A stretch of 64,000 nucleotides of DNA from Labilibaculum filiforme (GCF_002843315.1 NZ_MVDD01000003.1:186001-250000); one strand, 5' to 3'; counted from the first letter of the stretch, positions 30,172 through 39,281 are shown. Notes: generated by a model not told the origin, from the letters alone. Translations and numbers: made by a program.

Positions 30172-31824
30172 TTATAATGAAACTCCTCGTTTCCAAGGAA
30201 TAAAGTCAAACTGACGAAGGTTTTCAGCTTTTACCATTTCTTCGCCCGAAGCCACTTTAATAATTAGCTCGAGAAGCTCAATTGCCTTTTCTCGTATGGA
30301 ATGTTCTCCGGTTATAATAGTACCAGCATTAAAGTCGATGATATCGCTCATTTTTTCGGCTAATACCGTATTACTCGAAACCTTAACTACAGGCACAACA
30401 GGATTTCCCGTTGGTGTTCCCAAACCTGTGCTAAACAAGATGATATTTGCTCCTGAAGATCCCAAACCAGTAGTAGATTCTACATCGTTTCCTGGGGTAC
30501 AAAGTAAACTTAGTCCCTTATTGCTTACCACTTCGGTATAATCCAACACATCAACAATTGGCGATGCTCCTCCCTTTAAGGCCGCTCCTGCGGATTTCAT
30601 TGCATCGGTAATCAGTCCATCTTTAATATTTCCTGGCGATGGATTGGCCTCAAAACCAGAACCTGCTTCCACCGCTCTTTGCGCGTAAGCTTTAATTAAA
30701 TCGGAAAATTTCTTAGCATCCTCTGATTTAATACAACGATCCACAATATTTTGCTCTACGCCATTCAACTCAGGAAATTCGGAAAGAATAGCTCCTCCGC
30801 CTAAAGTCACAATCATATCACTAACATAACCCAAAAGAGGATTTGCCGAAATACCAGAAAATCCATCCGATCCACCACATTCCAAACCAATTAATAGTTC
30901 GCTAAGCGGAGCATCTTCTCTTTTAAATTCGTTGGCTTCCATTAATCCTGCAAAAGTTAGTTTCACCGCCTCGGCGATAAAATCGCGTTCCGAAGTACTT
31001 TGCTGCTGTTCTAAAATGTGCACTGGCTTTTGTCCTAATACACCAAACTCTTTTAAAAAGCCATTAATATATTTCACTTCGGCATTTTGACAGCCCAAAC
31101 CGATAATTGTTGCTCCAGCCACGTTTGCATTGGCAATATAACCGGCTAATAGTTTGCTTAATACAATTGCGTCTTCTCTGGTGCCACCGCATCCTCCCTC
31201 ATGGGTTAAAAAACGAATTCCATCTACATTTGGAAAAAATGGGGAAAATTTATTCTCGGTATTCCGATTCAAAATATCCATTTTTAAAATATCCGACGCA
31301 CTTACCCCTTTTGCAAATGCTTCTTTTAAAACATCCAAGTTAATTTTATGGGAAGTTACTCGTTTGTATCCCAATTGAGATTCCAACTCTTCCTGAAGCA
31401 CTTTTATATTTCGGTTCTGACAAAATACCAATGGAATTACCAACCAATTATTGGCAGTTCCAACTTTTCCATCCTTCCGTTTATAACCTTTAAAACTTCG
31501 ATTCTTAAACGCACTAACATCAGGTGCTGTCCATTGATATTCGGAAGTTTTACTACCAAATCCACCAGTATGATGAATAATATTTTCTGTAGTTATTACC
31601 TCTCCTTTCGCAATAAATGCAAGCGCCTTACCAACTGGCAAACCATACATTACCACAACATCTCCTTTTTGAAAATCGTACTCAGCTATTTTATGCTTCA
31701 CCTGAACGCCATTTTTCACCAAATAGGTTTCGTTCTGATAGGTAACACTTTCGCCTGCTTTAATATCTGTCAAAGCAACCAGTAGATTATCCTTCTGACT
31801 AATTTTAATCAACTTCTCTTTCAT
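30172..31824 (-). CDS. uxaA: Altronate dehydratase
   Basis: A 550-residue UxaA-type dehydratase. An N-terminal SAF domain (about residues 10-80, KGDVVVMYGLPVGKALAF) is followed by the catalytic body with FLTHEGGCGG, IGLECGGSDGFSG and GLTLLCTPGND-like segments typical of UxaA/GarD. It converts D-altronate to 2-keto-3-deoxygluconate and water, usually with Fe2+. It is the first gene of the operon, with LacI-type operator palindromes 98-281 bp upstream. UxaA relatives acting on galactarate or L-fuconate exist, but the adjoining uxaB supports altronate. Confidence 0.93.
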   Translation of the reverse strand: MKEKLIKISQKDNLLVALTDIKAGESVTYQNETYLVKNGVQVKHKIAEYDFQKGDVVVMYGLPVGKALAFIAKGEVITTENIIHHTGGFGSKTSEYQWTAPDVSAFKNRSFKGYKRKDGKVGTANNWLVIPLVFCQNRNIKVLQEELESQLGYKRVTSHKINLDVLKEAFAKGVSASDILKMDILNRNTENKFSPFFPNVDGIRFLTHEGGCGGTREDAIVLSKLLAGYIANANVAGATIIGLGCQNAEVKYINGFLKEFGVLGQKPVHILEQQQSTSERDFIAEAVKLTFAGLMEANEFKREDAPLSELLIGLECGGSDGFSGISANPLLGYVSDMIVTLGGGAILSEFPELNGVEQNIVDRCIKSEDAKKFSDLIKAYAQRAVEAGSGFEANPSPGNIKDGLITDAMKSAGAALKGGASPIVDVLDYTEVVSNKGLSLLCTPGNDVESTTGLGSSGANIILFSTGLGTPTGNPVVPVVKVSSNTVLAEKMSDIIDFNAGTIITGEHSIREKAIELLELIIKVASGEEMVKAENLRQFDFIPWKRGVSL

Positions 31825-31921
31825 CGGTGTATTCTTTTCATTTTAGGTTCCGATAAAACTTACCTTCTAAACCTCTTTCTATTTGCAGAAATTACTAAAA
31901 CGGCAAGTTCTAAATTCAACG

Positions 31922-31937
31922 GTTCTATCGATTGAAC
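31922..31937. promoter_or_regulatory. LacI-family operator candidate 1
   Basis: GTTCTATCGATTGAAC is a 16-bp near-palindrome with one mismatch to the perfect copy at 32090. It is about 98 bp upstream of the uxaA start, a suitable site for repression of the operon. Confidence 0.7.
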
Positions 31938-31942
31938 TATTT

Positions 31943-31972
31943 ATCAAAAAAAAGGATGTGATAACAATCCTT
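31943..31972 (-). terminator. Terminator of the LacI-family gene
   Basis: AAGGAT and ATCCTT arms are followed on the minus strand by eight T, 160 bp downstream of the regulator stop codon and upstream of the uxaA promoter region. Confidence 0.6.
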
Positions 31973-32011
31973 CTATTCTTATTCCCAAACAGGAAAATAT
32001 CAATCTAAAAA

Positions 32012-32027
32012 AAACAATCGATTGAAA
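32012..32027. promoter_or_regulatory. LacI-family operator candidate 2
   Basis: AAACAATCGATTGAAA keeps the 10-bp palindromic core CAATCGATTG. Its centre is 90 bp from site 1 and 78 bp from site 3. Confidence 0.65.
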
Positions 32028-32089
32028 CAGAAAATCAAAACAATACAAATTTTTATCCTCCTCAAGATGAAATGAATTTTTCAACAACT

Positions 32090-32105
32090 GTTCAATCGAT
32101 TGAAC
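32090..32105. promoter_or_regulatory. LacI-family operator candidate 3
   Basis: GTTCAATCGATTGAAC is a perfect 16-bp palindrome just after the 3' end of the LacI-family gene (27 bp from its stop). Confidence 0.72.
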
Positions 32106-32131
32106 ACAAAGTAAGAAAAAAAAAATATCAT

Positions 32132-33154
32132 TTAAAACTTTTTCGAAGATTTTCGAAGAATCAAACTTGGATTTAGAACAATACTACGAGGTATAAACTC
32201 TGATTTAGAACCTTTTATTTGTTCTAGAATCAATTCGCCAGCAGTGTGTCCCATTACAATACTAGACTGGTCTACAGAACTTATTCCTGGATCTAAATAG
32301 GAAGTGAACGGCTCGTTACTAAATCCGAAAATAGTAATCTCATCGGGAACAATAATATTTTGTTCGCGAGCAACCTGCAAGGCTCCAACAGCAGAATAAT
32401 CACTGGAACAAAAAATGGCATCAGGCCTTTCCTTCATTTTCAACAAACGAAGCATACCATTTCGTCCATCTTCCAAATGCAAATCACTTTCTAAAATCAA
32501 CTCCTTACAAATTGGCATAGAGGCATCCTTTAGTGCTGCTTTATAACCTTTTAATCGATTTTTATACAATTCCATATGTGAATGTCCGGCCAAATGGGCA
32601 ATTTTCTTACATCCTTGATCGATTAAATGATGAACCGCATCATATGCTCCCTTATAATCATCTACCTCTACCGTACTTACGCCAAAATTTTTCAAAATTC
32701 GATCAAAAAATACCAGAGGTACACCTTCCTCTTTTAATTTTTCGAAATGATCATATTTTTTCGTCTTCAACCCTAAAGCAGCAATCACTCCATCTACTCT
32801 GGTAGCCAAAAGTGTATTAATAATGTCTTTCTCTTTTTTAACCGAATCGTTCGATTGTGTAAGAATAACACTATAGCCTGCTTTATTTGCAGTTTCTTCA
32901 ATACCACGAATTACCGATGAAAAGAAAGAAATATTTGCCGCAGGTACGATCACTCCGATAAGCTTACTTTGACCACTGCGAAGAGCAGCGGCAATTTGAT
33001 TGGGTTTGTAATTTAACTCGTTCGCTTTTTTGTTTACAGCATCCTTTGTTTGCTGACTCATTCGTGGATGATTACTCAAGGCTTTAGATACTGCCGATGG
33101 AGTTATGTTTAATGCTTTCGCAATATCCTGAAGCGTAATTTTTTTCTTTTCCAT
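32132..33154 (-). CDS. LacI-family transcriptional regulator of the L-galactose operon
   Basis: A 340-residue LacI/GalR regulator. The N-terminal HTH reads ITLQDIAKALNITPSAVSKALSN, with the hinge helix region KPNQIAAALRSGQSKLIGVIVP. The periplasmic-binding-protein-like effector domain includes GVIAALGLK, VDDYKGAYDAV and IFCSSDYSAVGAL. It is next to the operon on the same strand, separated by 307 bp containing three matching palindromes, so it most likely represses the operon and releases on sensing a pathway sugar or sugar acid. The effector is unknown. Confidence 0.92.
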   Translation of the reverse strand: MEKKKITLQDIAKALNITPSAVSKALSNHPRMSQQTKDAVNKKANELNYKPNQIAAALRSGQSKLIGVIVPAANISFFSSVIRGIEETANKAGYSVILTQSNDSVKKEKDIINTLLATRVDGVIAALGLKTKKYDHFEKLKEEGVPLVFFDRILKNFGVSTVEVDDYKGAYDAVHHLIDQGCKKIAHLAGHSHMELYKNRLKGYKAALKDASMPICKELILESDLHLEDGRNGMLRLLKMKERPDAIFCSSDYSAVGALQVAREQNIIVPDEITIFGFSNEPFTSYLDPGISSVDQSSIVMGHTAGELILEQIKGSKSEFIPRSIVLNPSLILRKSSKKF

Positions 33155-33179
33155 AGTTTTAATTATCCCAATACTAAAA

Positions 33180-33187
33180 CAAAAGTA
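33180..33187 (-). promoter_or_regulatory. -7 box of the LacI-family gene
   Basis: TACTTTTG on the minus strand fits TAnnTTTG and lies 26 bp upstream of the start codon. I see no clear -33 element. Confidence 0.4.
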
Positions 33188-33296
33188 ATAACAATTATCC
33201 TAAAGTAAGAGTAAGTTGGTGAATTGAACTATTATTAGGAATAATTAGTGCCAAAATATAATTCGTATATAACAGTTTTATAATACTTAACAATAT

Positions 33297-33327
33297 TTTG
33301 AATATTTAAAAATGCGTTGTATATTTA
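33297..33327 (+). promoter_or_regulatory. Promoter of the small membrane-protein gene
   Basis: TTTG (33297-33300), a 19-bp spacer and TATATTTA (33320-33327, one mismatch to TAnnTTTG) precede the ATG by 28 bp. Confidence 0.5.
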
Positions 33328-33355
33328 GCTTAAACTAACTATAAACTAGATCACT

Positions 33356-33895
33356 ATGACTATCCCAATCGAAACGGGCACCTTCAATTGGAATGATTTA
33401 ATTTCATTAATCGTTGGTATTTCCGCTCTTATCACTGCAATCCTATCTATTCTACTCACACAGAAAGTTTCAAGAAATTCTGTAAAACCATTAATTTCAA
33501 CGATCTCTAGGTCGGGCGAAAAACAATGTGGAATGATAATAAAAAACTATGGTAATGGACCGGCAGTCATCACTAAAATAGAATTCACAAATAAAGTTGA
33601 TAATTCTGTTTTTAATGGATTTCCAAAAGCCTTTCCAATTCCTTCGGAAGATTGGAAAAAATACATTTTTTTCACTGCTGATAAATATTATCTAAGTGCT
33701 GGAGAAGAAATAATCTTGGGAATTATTAACAAAAAACATTTAACAACCAAATCAAAAAATAAAGATTACTTCGATATTAAAAAAGAGTATGATAAATTTA
33801 AACAAAATGTTTCAACCCATATTGAATATGAAGACGTTTATGGTAACAAGATGCCCGCTTATCATAGATCTTCCATAATCAACCTAACAACCTAA
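33356..33895 (+). CDS. Hypothetical single-pass membrane protein
   Basis: A 179-residue protein with one membrane helix (about residues 13-35, LISLIVGISALITAILSILL) near the N-terminus, then a soluble part. The latter contains KNYGNGPAVITKIEF, a small beta motif seen in many uncharacterised membrane-anchored proteins of defence-poor genomic islands and elsewhere. It has no recognised catalytic motif. It has its own promoter and a bidirectional terminator, so it is probably monocistronic. The gene is slightly more AT-rich in wobble positions than its neighbours, but the evidence for transfer is weak. Function unknown. Confidence 0.72.
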   Translation: MTIPIETGTFNWNDLISLIVGISALITAILSILLTQKVSRNSVKPLISTISRSGEKQCGMIIKNYGNGPAVITKIEFTNKVDNSVFNGFPKAFPIPSEDWKKYIFFTADKYYLSAGEEIILGIINKKHLTTKSKNKDYFDIKKEYDKFKQNVSTHIEYEDVYGNKMPAYHRSSIINLTT

Positions 33896-33965
33896 ATTTC
33901 TATTGATTATATAATAAAACAACCTTCTTCAATATACATTTTACCCAGCCAATTCAAAACATAAC

Positions 33966-33999
33966 ACAAAAGCCTAACAATCAGATGCTAGGCTTTTGT
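33966..33999. terminator. Bidirectional terminator
   Basis: An 11-bp perfect stem ACAAAAGCCTA / TAGGCTTTTGT with a 12-nt loop lies between two convergent genes and can serve both. Confidence 0.85.
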
Positions 34000-34022
34000 A
34001 ATATCATTAAATTATTATCGAC

Positions 34023-34313
34023 TTATGGATTGTACAAATCGGGATTAAAATAATCCATGATAGATTGGATCATCGTAATTTTCACATTGGCTTTTTTATG
34101 ATCGGGCTCTAAATCAGAAACTCGAATATAGGCACTTAAAGCTTTAGGAAGCTCGCCCAGCTGATGGTGCATTTCTCCAAGTCTAAAAAGTGCTTCTACA
34201 TTTTTTGTCTCTGCCAAAGTAATTTCCTGATATTTTTCTAAGGCAGCACGAAAATCACCAGTCTCTTCAAGTTTTGCTGCATCTATCATTAAAATCTCAA
34301 TATTCTTGCTCAT
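34023..34313 (-). CDS. Small TPR-repeat protein
   Basis: The start at MSKNIEILMI is preferred over an upstream frame extension. About 96 residues form two to three tetratricopeptide repeats: KLEETGDFRAALEKYQEI, then VEALFRLGEMHHQLGELPKALSAYIRV. It lacks a signal peptide and is likely a cytoplasmic protein-interaction scaffold. The last residues are NPDLYNP; the same C-terminal hexapeptide PDLYNP ends the unrelated propeller lipoprotein at 48087. Partner unknown. Confidence 0.85.
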   Translation of the reverse strand: MSKNIEILMIDAAKLEETGDFRAALEKYQEITLAETKNVEALFRLGEMHHQLGELPKALSAYIRVSDLEPDHKKANVKITMIQSIMDYFNPDLYNP

Positions 34314-34455
34314 TGCTTTTATTCTTGCGTTGTGTTTGCATTCGTATGTTGTGGGTAACAAATGTAAGTAATTTTCATTTCAGAGCGAATAATTGGGCTT
34401 ATCTTATCCGAAAAGAAAGAGTTATTCTTACTTTTAAGGTCTAAACTTTACAAGT

Positions 34456-35058
34456 ATGACAAAACAACATTGGAAACCCGGAACCATGGTTTACCCCTTG
34501 CCTGCTGTAATGGTAAGTTGTGGAAACACTCCAGAAAATTATAATATCATCACCATTGCCTGGACTGGTACTATTTGCTCCGATCCTGCCATGTGCTACA
34601 TATCGGTTCGTAAAAATCGTCACTCCCACAATATCATTAAGGAAAGTGGCGAGTTTGTAATTAATCTTACTACAAAAGATTTAGCTTATGCCACCGATTG
34701 GTGTGGCGTAAAATCGGGTAAAGATTTCGACAAATTCAAAGAAATGAAGCTTACTCCCGGTAAATCGAAAGAGATTTCGGCTCCCATAATCGAAGAATCG
34801 CCATTAAGTATTGAATGTAAAGTGACTCAAATTATAGAATTGGGCTCGCACGATATGTTTATGGCTGAGGTTGTGAACGTGCAAGCCGATGAGCGATACA
34901 TTAACGAAAAAGGAGAATTCTCACTTGCTAAATCGGGACCTTTGGTATACTCGCACGGACATTACTTCGAATTGGGAAACTTAGTTGGCCGATTTGGCTA
35001 TTCGGTAATGAAAAAGAAAACCAAAGAGAAAATTAAAAAAGAAAATAAGAAAGGATAA
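34456..35058 (+). CDS. Flavin reductase family protein (FMN-binding split barrel)
   Basis: A 200-residue protein. NIITIAWTGTICSDPAMCYISVR and NRHSHNIIKESGEFVINL are the typical FMN-contacting parts of the flavin reductase-like/split-barrel family, often seen in anaerobes as small flavoproteins. DWCGVKSGKDFDKF follows, and the C-terminus is very lysine-rich. It probably binds FMN in the cytoplasm; electron donor and acceptor are unknown. Monocistronic, ending before a bidirectional terminator. Confidence 0.9.
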   Translation: MTKQHWKPGTMVYPLPAVMVSCGNTPENYNIITIAWTGTICSDPAMCYISVRKNRHSHNIIKESGEFVINLTTKDLAYATDWCGVKSGKDFDKFKEMKLTPGKSKEISAPIIEESPLSIECKVTQIIELGSHDMFMAEVVNVQADERYINEKGEFSLAKSGPLVYSHGHYFELGNLVGRFGYSVMKKKTKEKIKKENKKG

Positions 35059-35107
35059 AGTAAAAAAGTTACTTATTTCTTTAAAACTGCTGACTTATTA
35101 AAACAAA

Positions 35108-35130
35108 AAACCGGCCTATTGAGCCGGTTT
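35108..35130. terminator. Bidirectional terminator
   Basis: An AAACCGGC / GCCGGTTT stem with a 7-nt loop has A and T runs on its flanks, between the flavin reductase gene and the convergent DUF4293 gene. Confidence 0.88.
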
Positions 35131-35152
35131 TATTCGTTCATATAGTAGTTAC

Positions 35153-35614
35153 TTATCGAATTCTATCCATCGAGCGAATTAAGGCCTCGTCTTTTCCGAT
35201 TTCTCTAATTGCTAAATAGCTTAACACCAATGCCACCAAAGGAAATGCATTAATAAAACTATAACTTGTAATAGCATTTAATTCTGTTGCCTGACTGCTT
35301 ATGCTGTAGTAAACTAAACCCATTGCACCAATCATACAAATCATATTAAACACCGTTAAACGAATTTGCAGCATTCTTTTCTTAAACAAAAAGATACTGG
35401 TGAAACTAATTAAAGCAATAATGCTTAACAAAAGAGCAACTGGCATCGCATTATAAACAACAGGTTCTCCTTCCTGCAAAGCAGGTATTCCACGATATAA
35501 AAATTGATAAGCCACGCCTGATGCATCTACCAACTCGGCCAAAGGAAAAAAGAACATGATTGCTATTAAAACAAAACTCCCCAACAGGTATAAAGACTGA
35601 ATTCTTTGTATCAT
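35153..35614 (-). CDS. DUF4293 family four-helix membrane protein
   Basis: The start at MIQRIQSLYLLG is chosen because this is how DUF4293 proteins begin; the upstream 17 residues of the longer frame look non-coding. About 153 residues with four hydrophobic helices (about residues 7-25, 55-75, 85-105 and 118-140) and a short charged tail ending MDRIR. The family is common in Bacteroidota and its function is not known. It is monocistronic, next to a bidirectional terminator. Confidence 0.85.
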   Translation of the reverse strand: MIQRIQSLYLLGSFVLIAIMFFFPLAELVDASGVAYQFLYRGIPALQEGEPVVYNAMPVALLLSIIALISFTSIFLFKKRMLQIRLTVFNMICMIGAMGLVYYSISSQATELNAITSYSFINAFPLVALVLSYLAIREIGKDEALIRSMDRIR

Positions 35615-35817
35615 CGTATTTTTATTTTTTTTGTACAAATTTAAACTTAAATACAAAAGCAGCAAATTTTCATTTGCTGCTTTTTACCATCATTACTTAC
35701 CACTAACTAATCGCACTACTAAAAAATAGTACTGCCTTGCAAAAAAAACACTTAATAGCAATACCTATTTTTCATCAGCTTTTACAGCTAGTTACACTGC
35801 AAAATTTAAGCAGGCTA

Positions 35818-38247
35818 TTAACCTTTTCGTTTTAACGACATGTAGTCGATATAATATATCACCTTAACAGATAAGCTATTAAACTGTGTTGCATCAAATG
35901 TTTCCTTCAAATTATTCACAAAACGATGAGCAATTTTATCGTCTTCGTTAAAAATGGTATTTTTCCAAACTACTGCTAACTCACTTCCAGGAGCAAATCT
36001 CCACGAATACACCATATCAATATTAAAACTATTAAAATTAATATCATTATTTTCATTGTAATCAGTAGCTTTTAAGTCTCCGTTTGACTGTAAAGCATGA
36101 AAACTATTGTATGCTGCTTTGGCCCAATAATGTCTTACTTTTAAACTTAAAGAGCTTTTGTTGGTGAATATGTAACTTCCCGACAGCTTATTCTCTATAT
36201 AAGATCTGTTTCTATCTCCAATGTACACCTGTGTTTTTCCATTAATTTCTTCGTCATCTACATAACCTAAATCATTTAACTGTCGGCCCCATTCCAACTG
36301 ATAATTCATCACAAACTTATCGCTAAAACGGTAACGAGGCTCAATCTCAACTTCAAATACTTTTAAATGATCGTTTGATAGTCTTTTGCCGTACTCTGCT
36401 CTTATATCAAAAGCAAAAGCCTTTCTATAATCGGAAGAAATCCATGCTCCAGCAAAAGCCGAAGATCCTTTTTTCAACTTCAATCCATCTACTCGTGGCT
36501 CATCCCAATCGTACTGATGAATAGGTCGAATATTCCCATAAATACCAATAGCGGTATGACTTTTAAACTTAATATTGGCATTGTAATAAATAGTAAATTG
36601 AGAAAATCTTCTTGGCAAATATCTTGCTTCATGATTCAGTTGTAGGTTCCAATACCTCACCAATATATTTCCTATCGGATCGGCATTGTTGTAGTAAAAG
36701 TTTAAATCATTATTAATCAAATTGTTTCGATTCAAAAATCCCATATCATTAGGATTGTATTTATCGGAAATCATTCGATGGTAGAAATCCCAATTCAATT
36801 TCCCCTTAATCCGTCCAAACTCCAATTCATGATAATGACCAATTTCATCAGCTTCTCCATTTTCGAATCGTTGCGAAACAATCCCTTTTCCTTTTAAACT
36901 GTAGGATCTTTCTTTATTCCGAAATTCAAACTCGGTTCCACTCACATTAGCGATATAATCCAATTCAGGAATATATACATTAGTATTAAAAAGACTGGCG
37001 TAGGAGGCATTTTTAAAACTCTGATCGAACACCAACATGTTATAGTTAGAAAATGGCTGTGTTTTCACTTTTCTTCCTTTTCCCGTAATAGTATCGTTAA
37101 TCTCAGCATAGGTATTTTTAGTCATCGCATTAAAAACACCTATTCCTAAGCCTTTGGTATTACGACCCGAAATTTTTGTTGCATTAATAATTTTTGTCTC
37201 GATAGGATTCTCCGTAATTTCCTCATTATCTTTTAATTGATCATCCACCTCGTACATCTTAACTGGTCGTCCGCCAATTCTTCTCGAATAAAAGATCTCC
37301 CCCCGATCAAATAACTCAGTTGCTTCGGTAAAAAACTGTCTGTTCTCATCAAATTTCACCTCAAAGGGTGATAAATTAAGAATCTCATCATCCGACTGCA
37401 CCTGTCCAAAATCAGGAACCAACATCATATCTAAAGTATAACTTTCGTTGATTCCATACTTTAAATCCATTCCTCCCCGGTAATTTACATCTACCGATGA
37501 ATTGTAGGAAGACTTATCGAAATACGTAGAGAAATATGGCGTAAACGACAAACGAACCGGAGGATTTACATTCTCAATTCCTTTCAGTACACCACTCTGA
37601 CTTACCCATCCATCTTCTTCGTTATCAATAAAATTCCAAGTGGTTTTTTCTCTCACACTCTGAATATTTCGAATCAGGTTCATTCCCCACAACTGTACAT
37701 TTTTTGAAGGAAATCGTAATGCCGCATAGGGAATCTCCATTTCTACGCTCCAACCTAGTTCATTAATTTTGGCTACGCTATTCCAAACCGCATCCCAACT
37801 AGAATCTTCATCTCCTTTAACCACTTTAGCATCCCACTGCACTCCTGCAGGGGTAACAACAAACTCAAAGGCATCCAAACCATTATTAAACGGATCTATT
37901 AATAAGGACAAAAAATCAGAATTATTAATCTCATCCCTCTTACTTAACTCTTTAAGAATACTTTGAGGATTCGCATCAAACATCATCACTCCAACAATAA
38001 TGGAATGATCGGTATAAATAAATTTAGCTTCGGTTTTATAATTAGATACCTCCCCATTCGACGGTTCAAATTGAATGAAATCTGTCCCTTTCGGCACGCC
38101 TTTCCATACTTCATCGTTCAAATTTCCATCTATTATCGGTTTGTTACTAACTCGAATGGCGGTTAGCTCTTTTTTAGGTGCCAAACTATAGGAAGGCAAA
38201 ACAAATAGGTTTGTAATCAGGCAAATTAGTAACAGCACTCTCTTCAT
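35818..38247 (-). CDS. DUF5916 outer-membrane protein with CBM9-like N-terminal domain
   Basis: An 809-residue protein with a signal peptide (LFVLPSYSLA). Residues about 30-210 form a CBM9-like fold: KPIIDGNLNDEVWKGV, then IVGVMMFDA, then PAGVQWDAKVV and GWSVEMEIPYAALRF. The rest, up to the C-terminus, is a long beta-strand-rich region resembling an outer-membrane barrel, the DUF5916 layout. Such proteins occur widely in Bacteroidota with unknown roles, possibly in surface binding or transport. It is monocistronic and about 5 kb from the sugar operon, so a link to it is not supported. Confidence 0.87.
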   Translation of the reverse strand: MKRVLLLICLITNLFVLPSYSLAPKKELTAIRVSNKPIIDGNLNDEVWKGVPKGTDFIQFEPSNGEVSNYKTEAKFIYTDHSIIVGVMMFDANPQSILKELSKRDEINNSDFLSLLIDPFNNGLDAFEFVVTPAGVQWDAKVVKGDEDSSWDAVWNSVAKINELGWSVEMEIPYAALRFPSKNVQLWGMNLIRNIQSVREKTTWNFIDNEEDGWVSQSGVLKGIENVNPPVRLSFTPYFSTYFDKSSYNSSVDVNYRGGMDLKYGINESYTLDMMLVPDFGQVQSDDEILNLSPFEVKFDENRQFFTEATELFDRGEIFYSRRIGGRPVKMYEVDDQLKDNEEITENPIETKIINATKISGRNTKGLGIGVFNAMTKNTYAEINDTITGKGRKVKTQPFSNYNMLVFDQSFKNASYASLFNTNVYIPELDYIANVSGTEFEFRNKERSYSLKGKGIVSQRFENGEADEIGHYHELEFGRIKGKLNWDFYHRMISDKYNPNDMGFLNRNNLINNDLNFYYNNADPIGNILVRYWNLQLNHEARYLPRRFSQFTIYYNANIKFKSHTAIGIYGNIRPIHQYDWDEPRVDGLKLKKGSSAFAGAWISSDYRKAFAFDIRAEYGKRLSNDHLKVFEVEIEPRYRFSDKFVMNYQLEWGRQLNDLGYVDDEEINGKTQVYIGDRNRSYIENKLSGSYIFTNKSSLSLKVRHYWAKAAYNSFHALQSNGDLKATDYNENNDINFNSFNIDMVYSWRFAPGSELAVVWKNTIFNEDDKIAHRFVNNLKETFDATQFNSLSVKVIYYIDYMSLKRKG

Positions 38248-38418
38248 AGTGGCAATATACTTTTAGGTCGTTAGCAATAGTTAATTTGGTTAACAGATCT
38301 TATTCTATCATATTTTATGCCAACACCACAAAATTCACTAACTAACAGACACTTAGCAATAATTGCCTGATTATCAACTGAACGCTTACGGAACAACCCT
38401 GTTCGTTTTCGTACACAA

Positions 38419-38448
38419 AAAAAAACCGCTCGACGAATCGAACGGTTT
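38419..38448 (-). terminator. Terminator of the SPFH gene
   Basis: An 11-bp stem AAACCGCTCGA / TCGAACGGTTT (one G-U) with a CGAA loop has a T run on the minus strand, 20 bp after the stop. Confidence 0.9.
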
Positions 38449-38468
38449 CCAATAGTTTAAATAACTAT

Positions 38469-39281
38469 TTAGTTATTCCCCAAAATAAGTGGCATTCCCT
38501 CTTTTCCACTTCCAATAACCACAACTTTAGAGTTTGGCGATTCAGAAAGTTTAATCGTAGCTTCAATACCACGCATTCTAAGCAGTGCATCTGTTAAACT
38601 ACTATTTATAATTTTATTCGCGATAGCCTCTCCATCGGCAGCAATTCGTTTTCTTTCAGCTTCACTTTTCTCTTTGTCCAATCTAAACTGATAAGCAAGA
38701 GCCTCTTGTTCCTGTTGCAATTTGCTTTCAATAGCTGTTTTAATTTTAGCAGGAAGATTTATGGAACGAATCAATAACGCTTTCATTTGAATGTTATTCT
38801 TCTTAAGGACAATAGAAGTCTCTTGAATAATAGCATCTTCTACTTCTTTTCTTTTTGTAGAATAAATTTCTTCAGCATTATACCTTCCAGCAACCTGTCT
38901 AACCGAAGAACGAACTTCTGGTGTCACCAACTGATTGATATAATCCTTACCAAAAACCTCGTGTAAATATCCAATTTTATTGTATTCAGGATTAAAACGA
39001 ACGGATACATCAATATTTAAGGATAATCCACTTTTATCAAGTACATCCATGGTTTCTTCACTCTTTTGCTCACGAACAATATATGTAAACACTTTATTCC
39101 AAGGAGCAATAACATGAAATCCTGGCTCAACTACGTTTTCTTTGTCTAATCCTCCAGAAAATTTACGGAAGATAACTCCACGCTCACCTGGTTCCAAAGT
39201 AACGAACATACTTGATCCTGATAAGACCAAAATTACGGCCAAAATCCCAAGGACTATTAAAAAATAAGGTTGTTTCTTCAT
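38469..39281 (-). CDS. Prohibitin-like SPFH/band-7 membrane protein
   Basis: The start at MKKQPYFLIV is followed by one membrane helix (about residues 6-26). The SPFH domain runs from EPGERGVIFRKFSGG through PEVRSSVRQVAGRYNAEEIYS to the coiled-coil-forming segment LQQEQEALAYQFRLDKEKSEAERKRI, the prohibitin pattern. Of 270 residues, most should face the periplasm or cytoplasm as a large ring-forming oligomer associated with membrane quality control (FtsH partners in relatives). Monocistronic. Confidence 0.9.
   Translation of the reverse strand: MKKQPYFLIVLGILAVILVLSGSSMFVTLEPGERGVIFRKFSGGLDKENVVEPGFHVIAPWNKVFTYIVREQKSEETMDVLDKSGLSLNIDVSVRFNPEYNKIGYLHEVFGKDYINQLVTPEVRSSVRQVAGRYNAEEIYSTKRKEVEDAIIQETSIVLKKNNIQMKALLIRSINLPAKIKTAIESKLQQEQEALAYQFRLDKEKSEAERKRIAADGEAIANKIINSSLTDALLRMRGIEATIKLSESPNSKVVVIGSGKEGMPLILGNN

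Noticed and set aside
31348-31785. 145-codon frame on the plus strand
   Set aside because: Antisense shadow of uxaA; the residues lack family features and uxaA is well supported.
22146-31824. Galacturonate degradation operon
   Set aside because: UxaA, UxaB, KdgK and Eda fit, but no uronate isomerase (UxaC) is seen, while an aldose dehydrogenase, lactonase and zinc dehydrogenase are; the L-galactose route explains all nine genes.
33356-33895. Defence-island or toxin gene
   Set aside because: Only one membrane helix and a small soluble part are visible, with no nuclease, toxin or NTPase motif and no defence genes around it.
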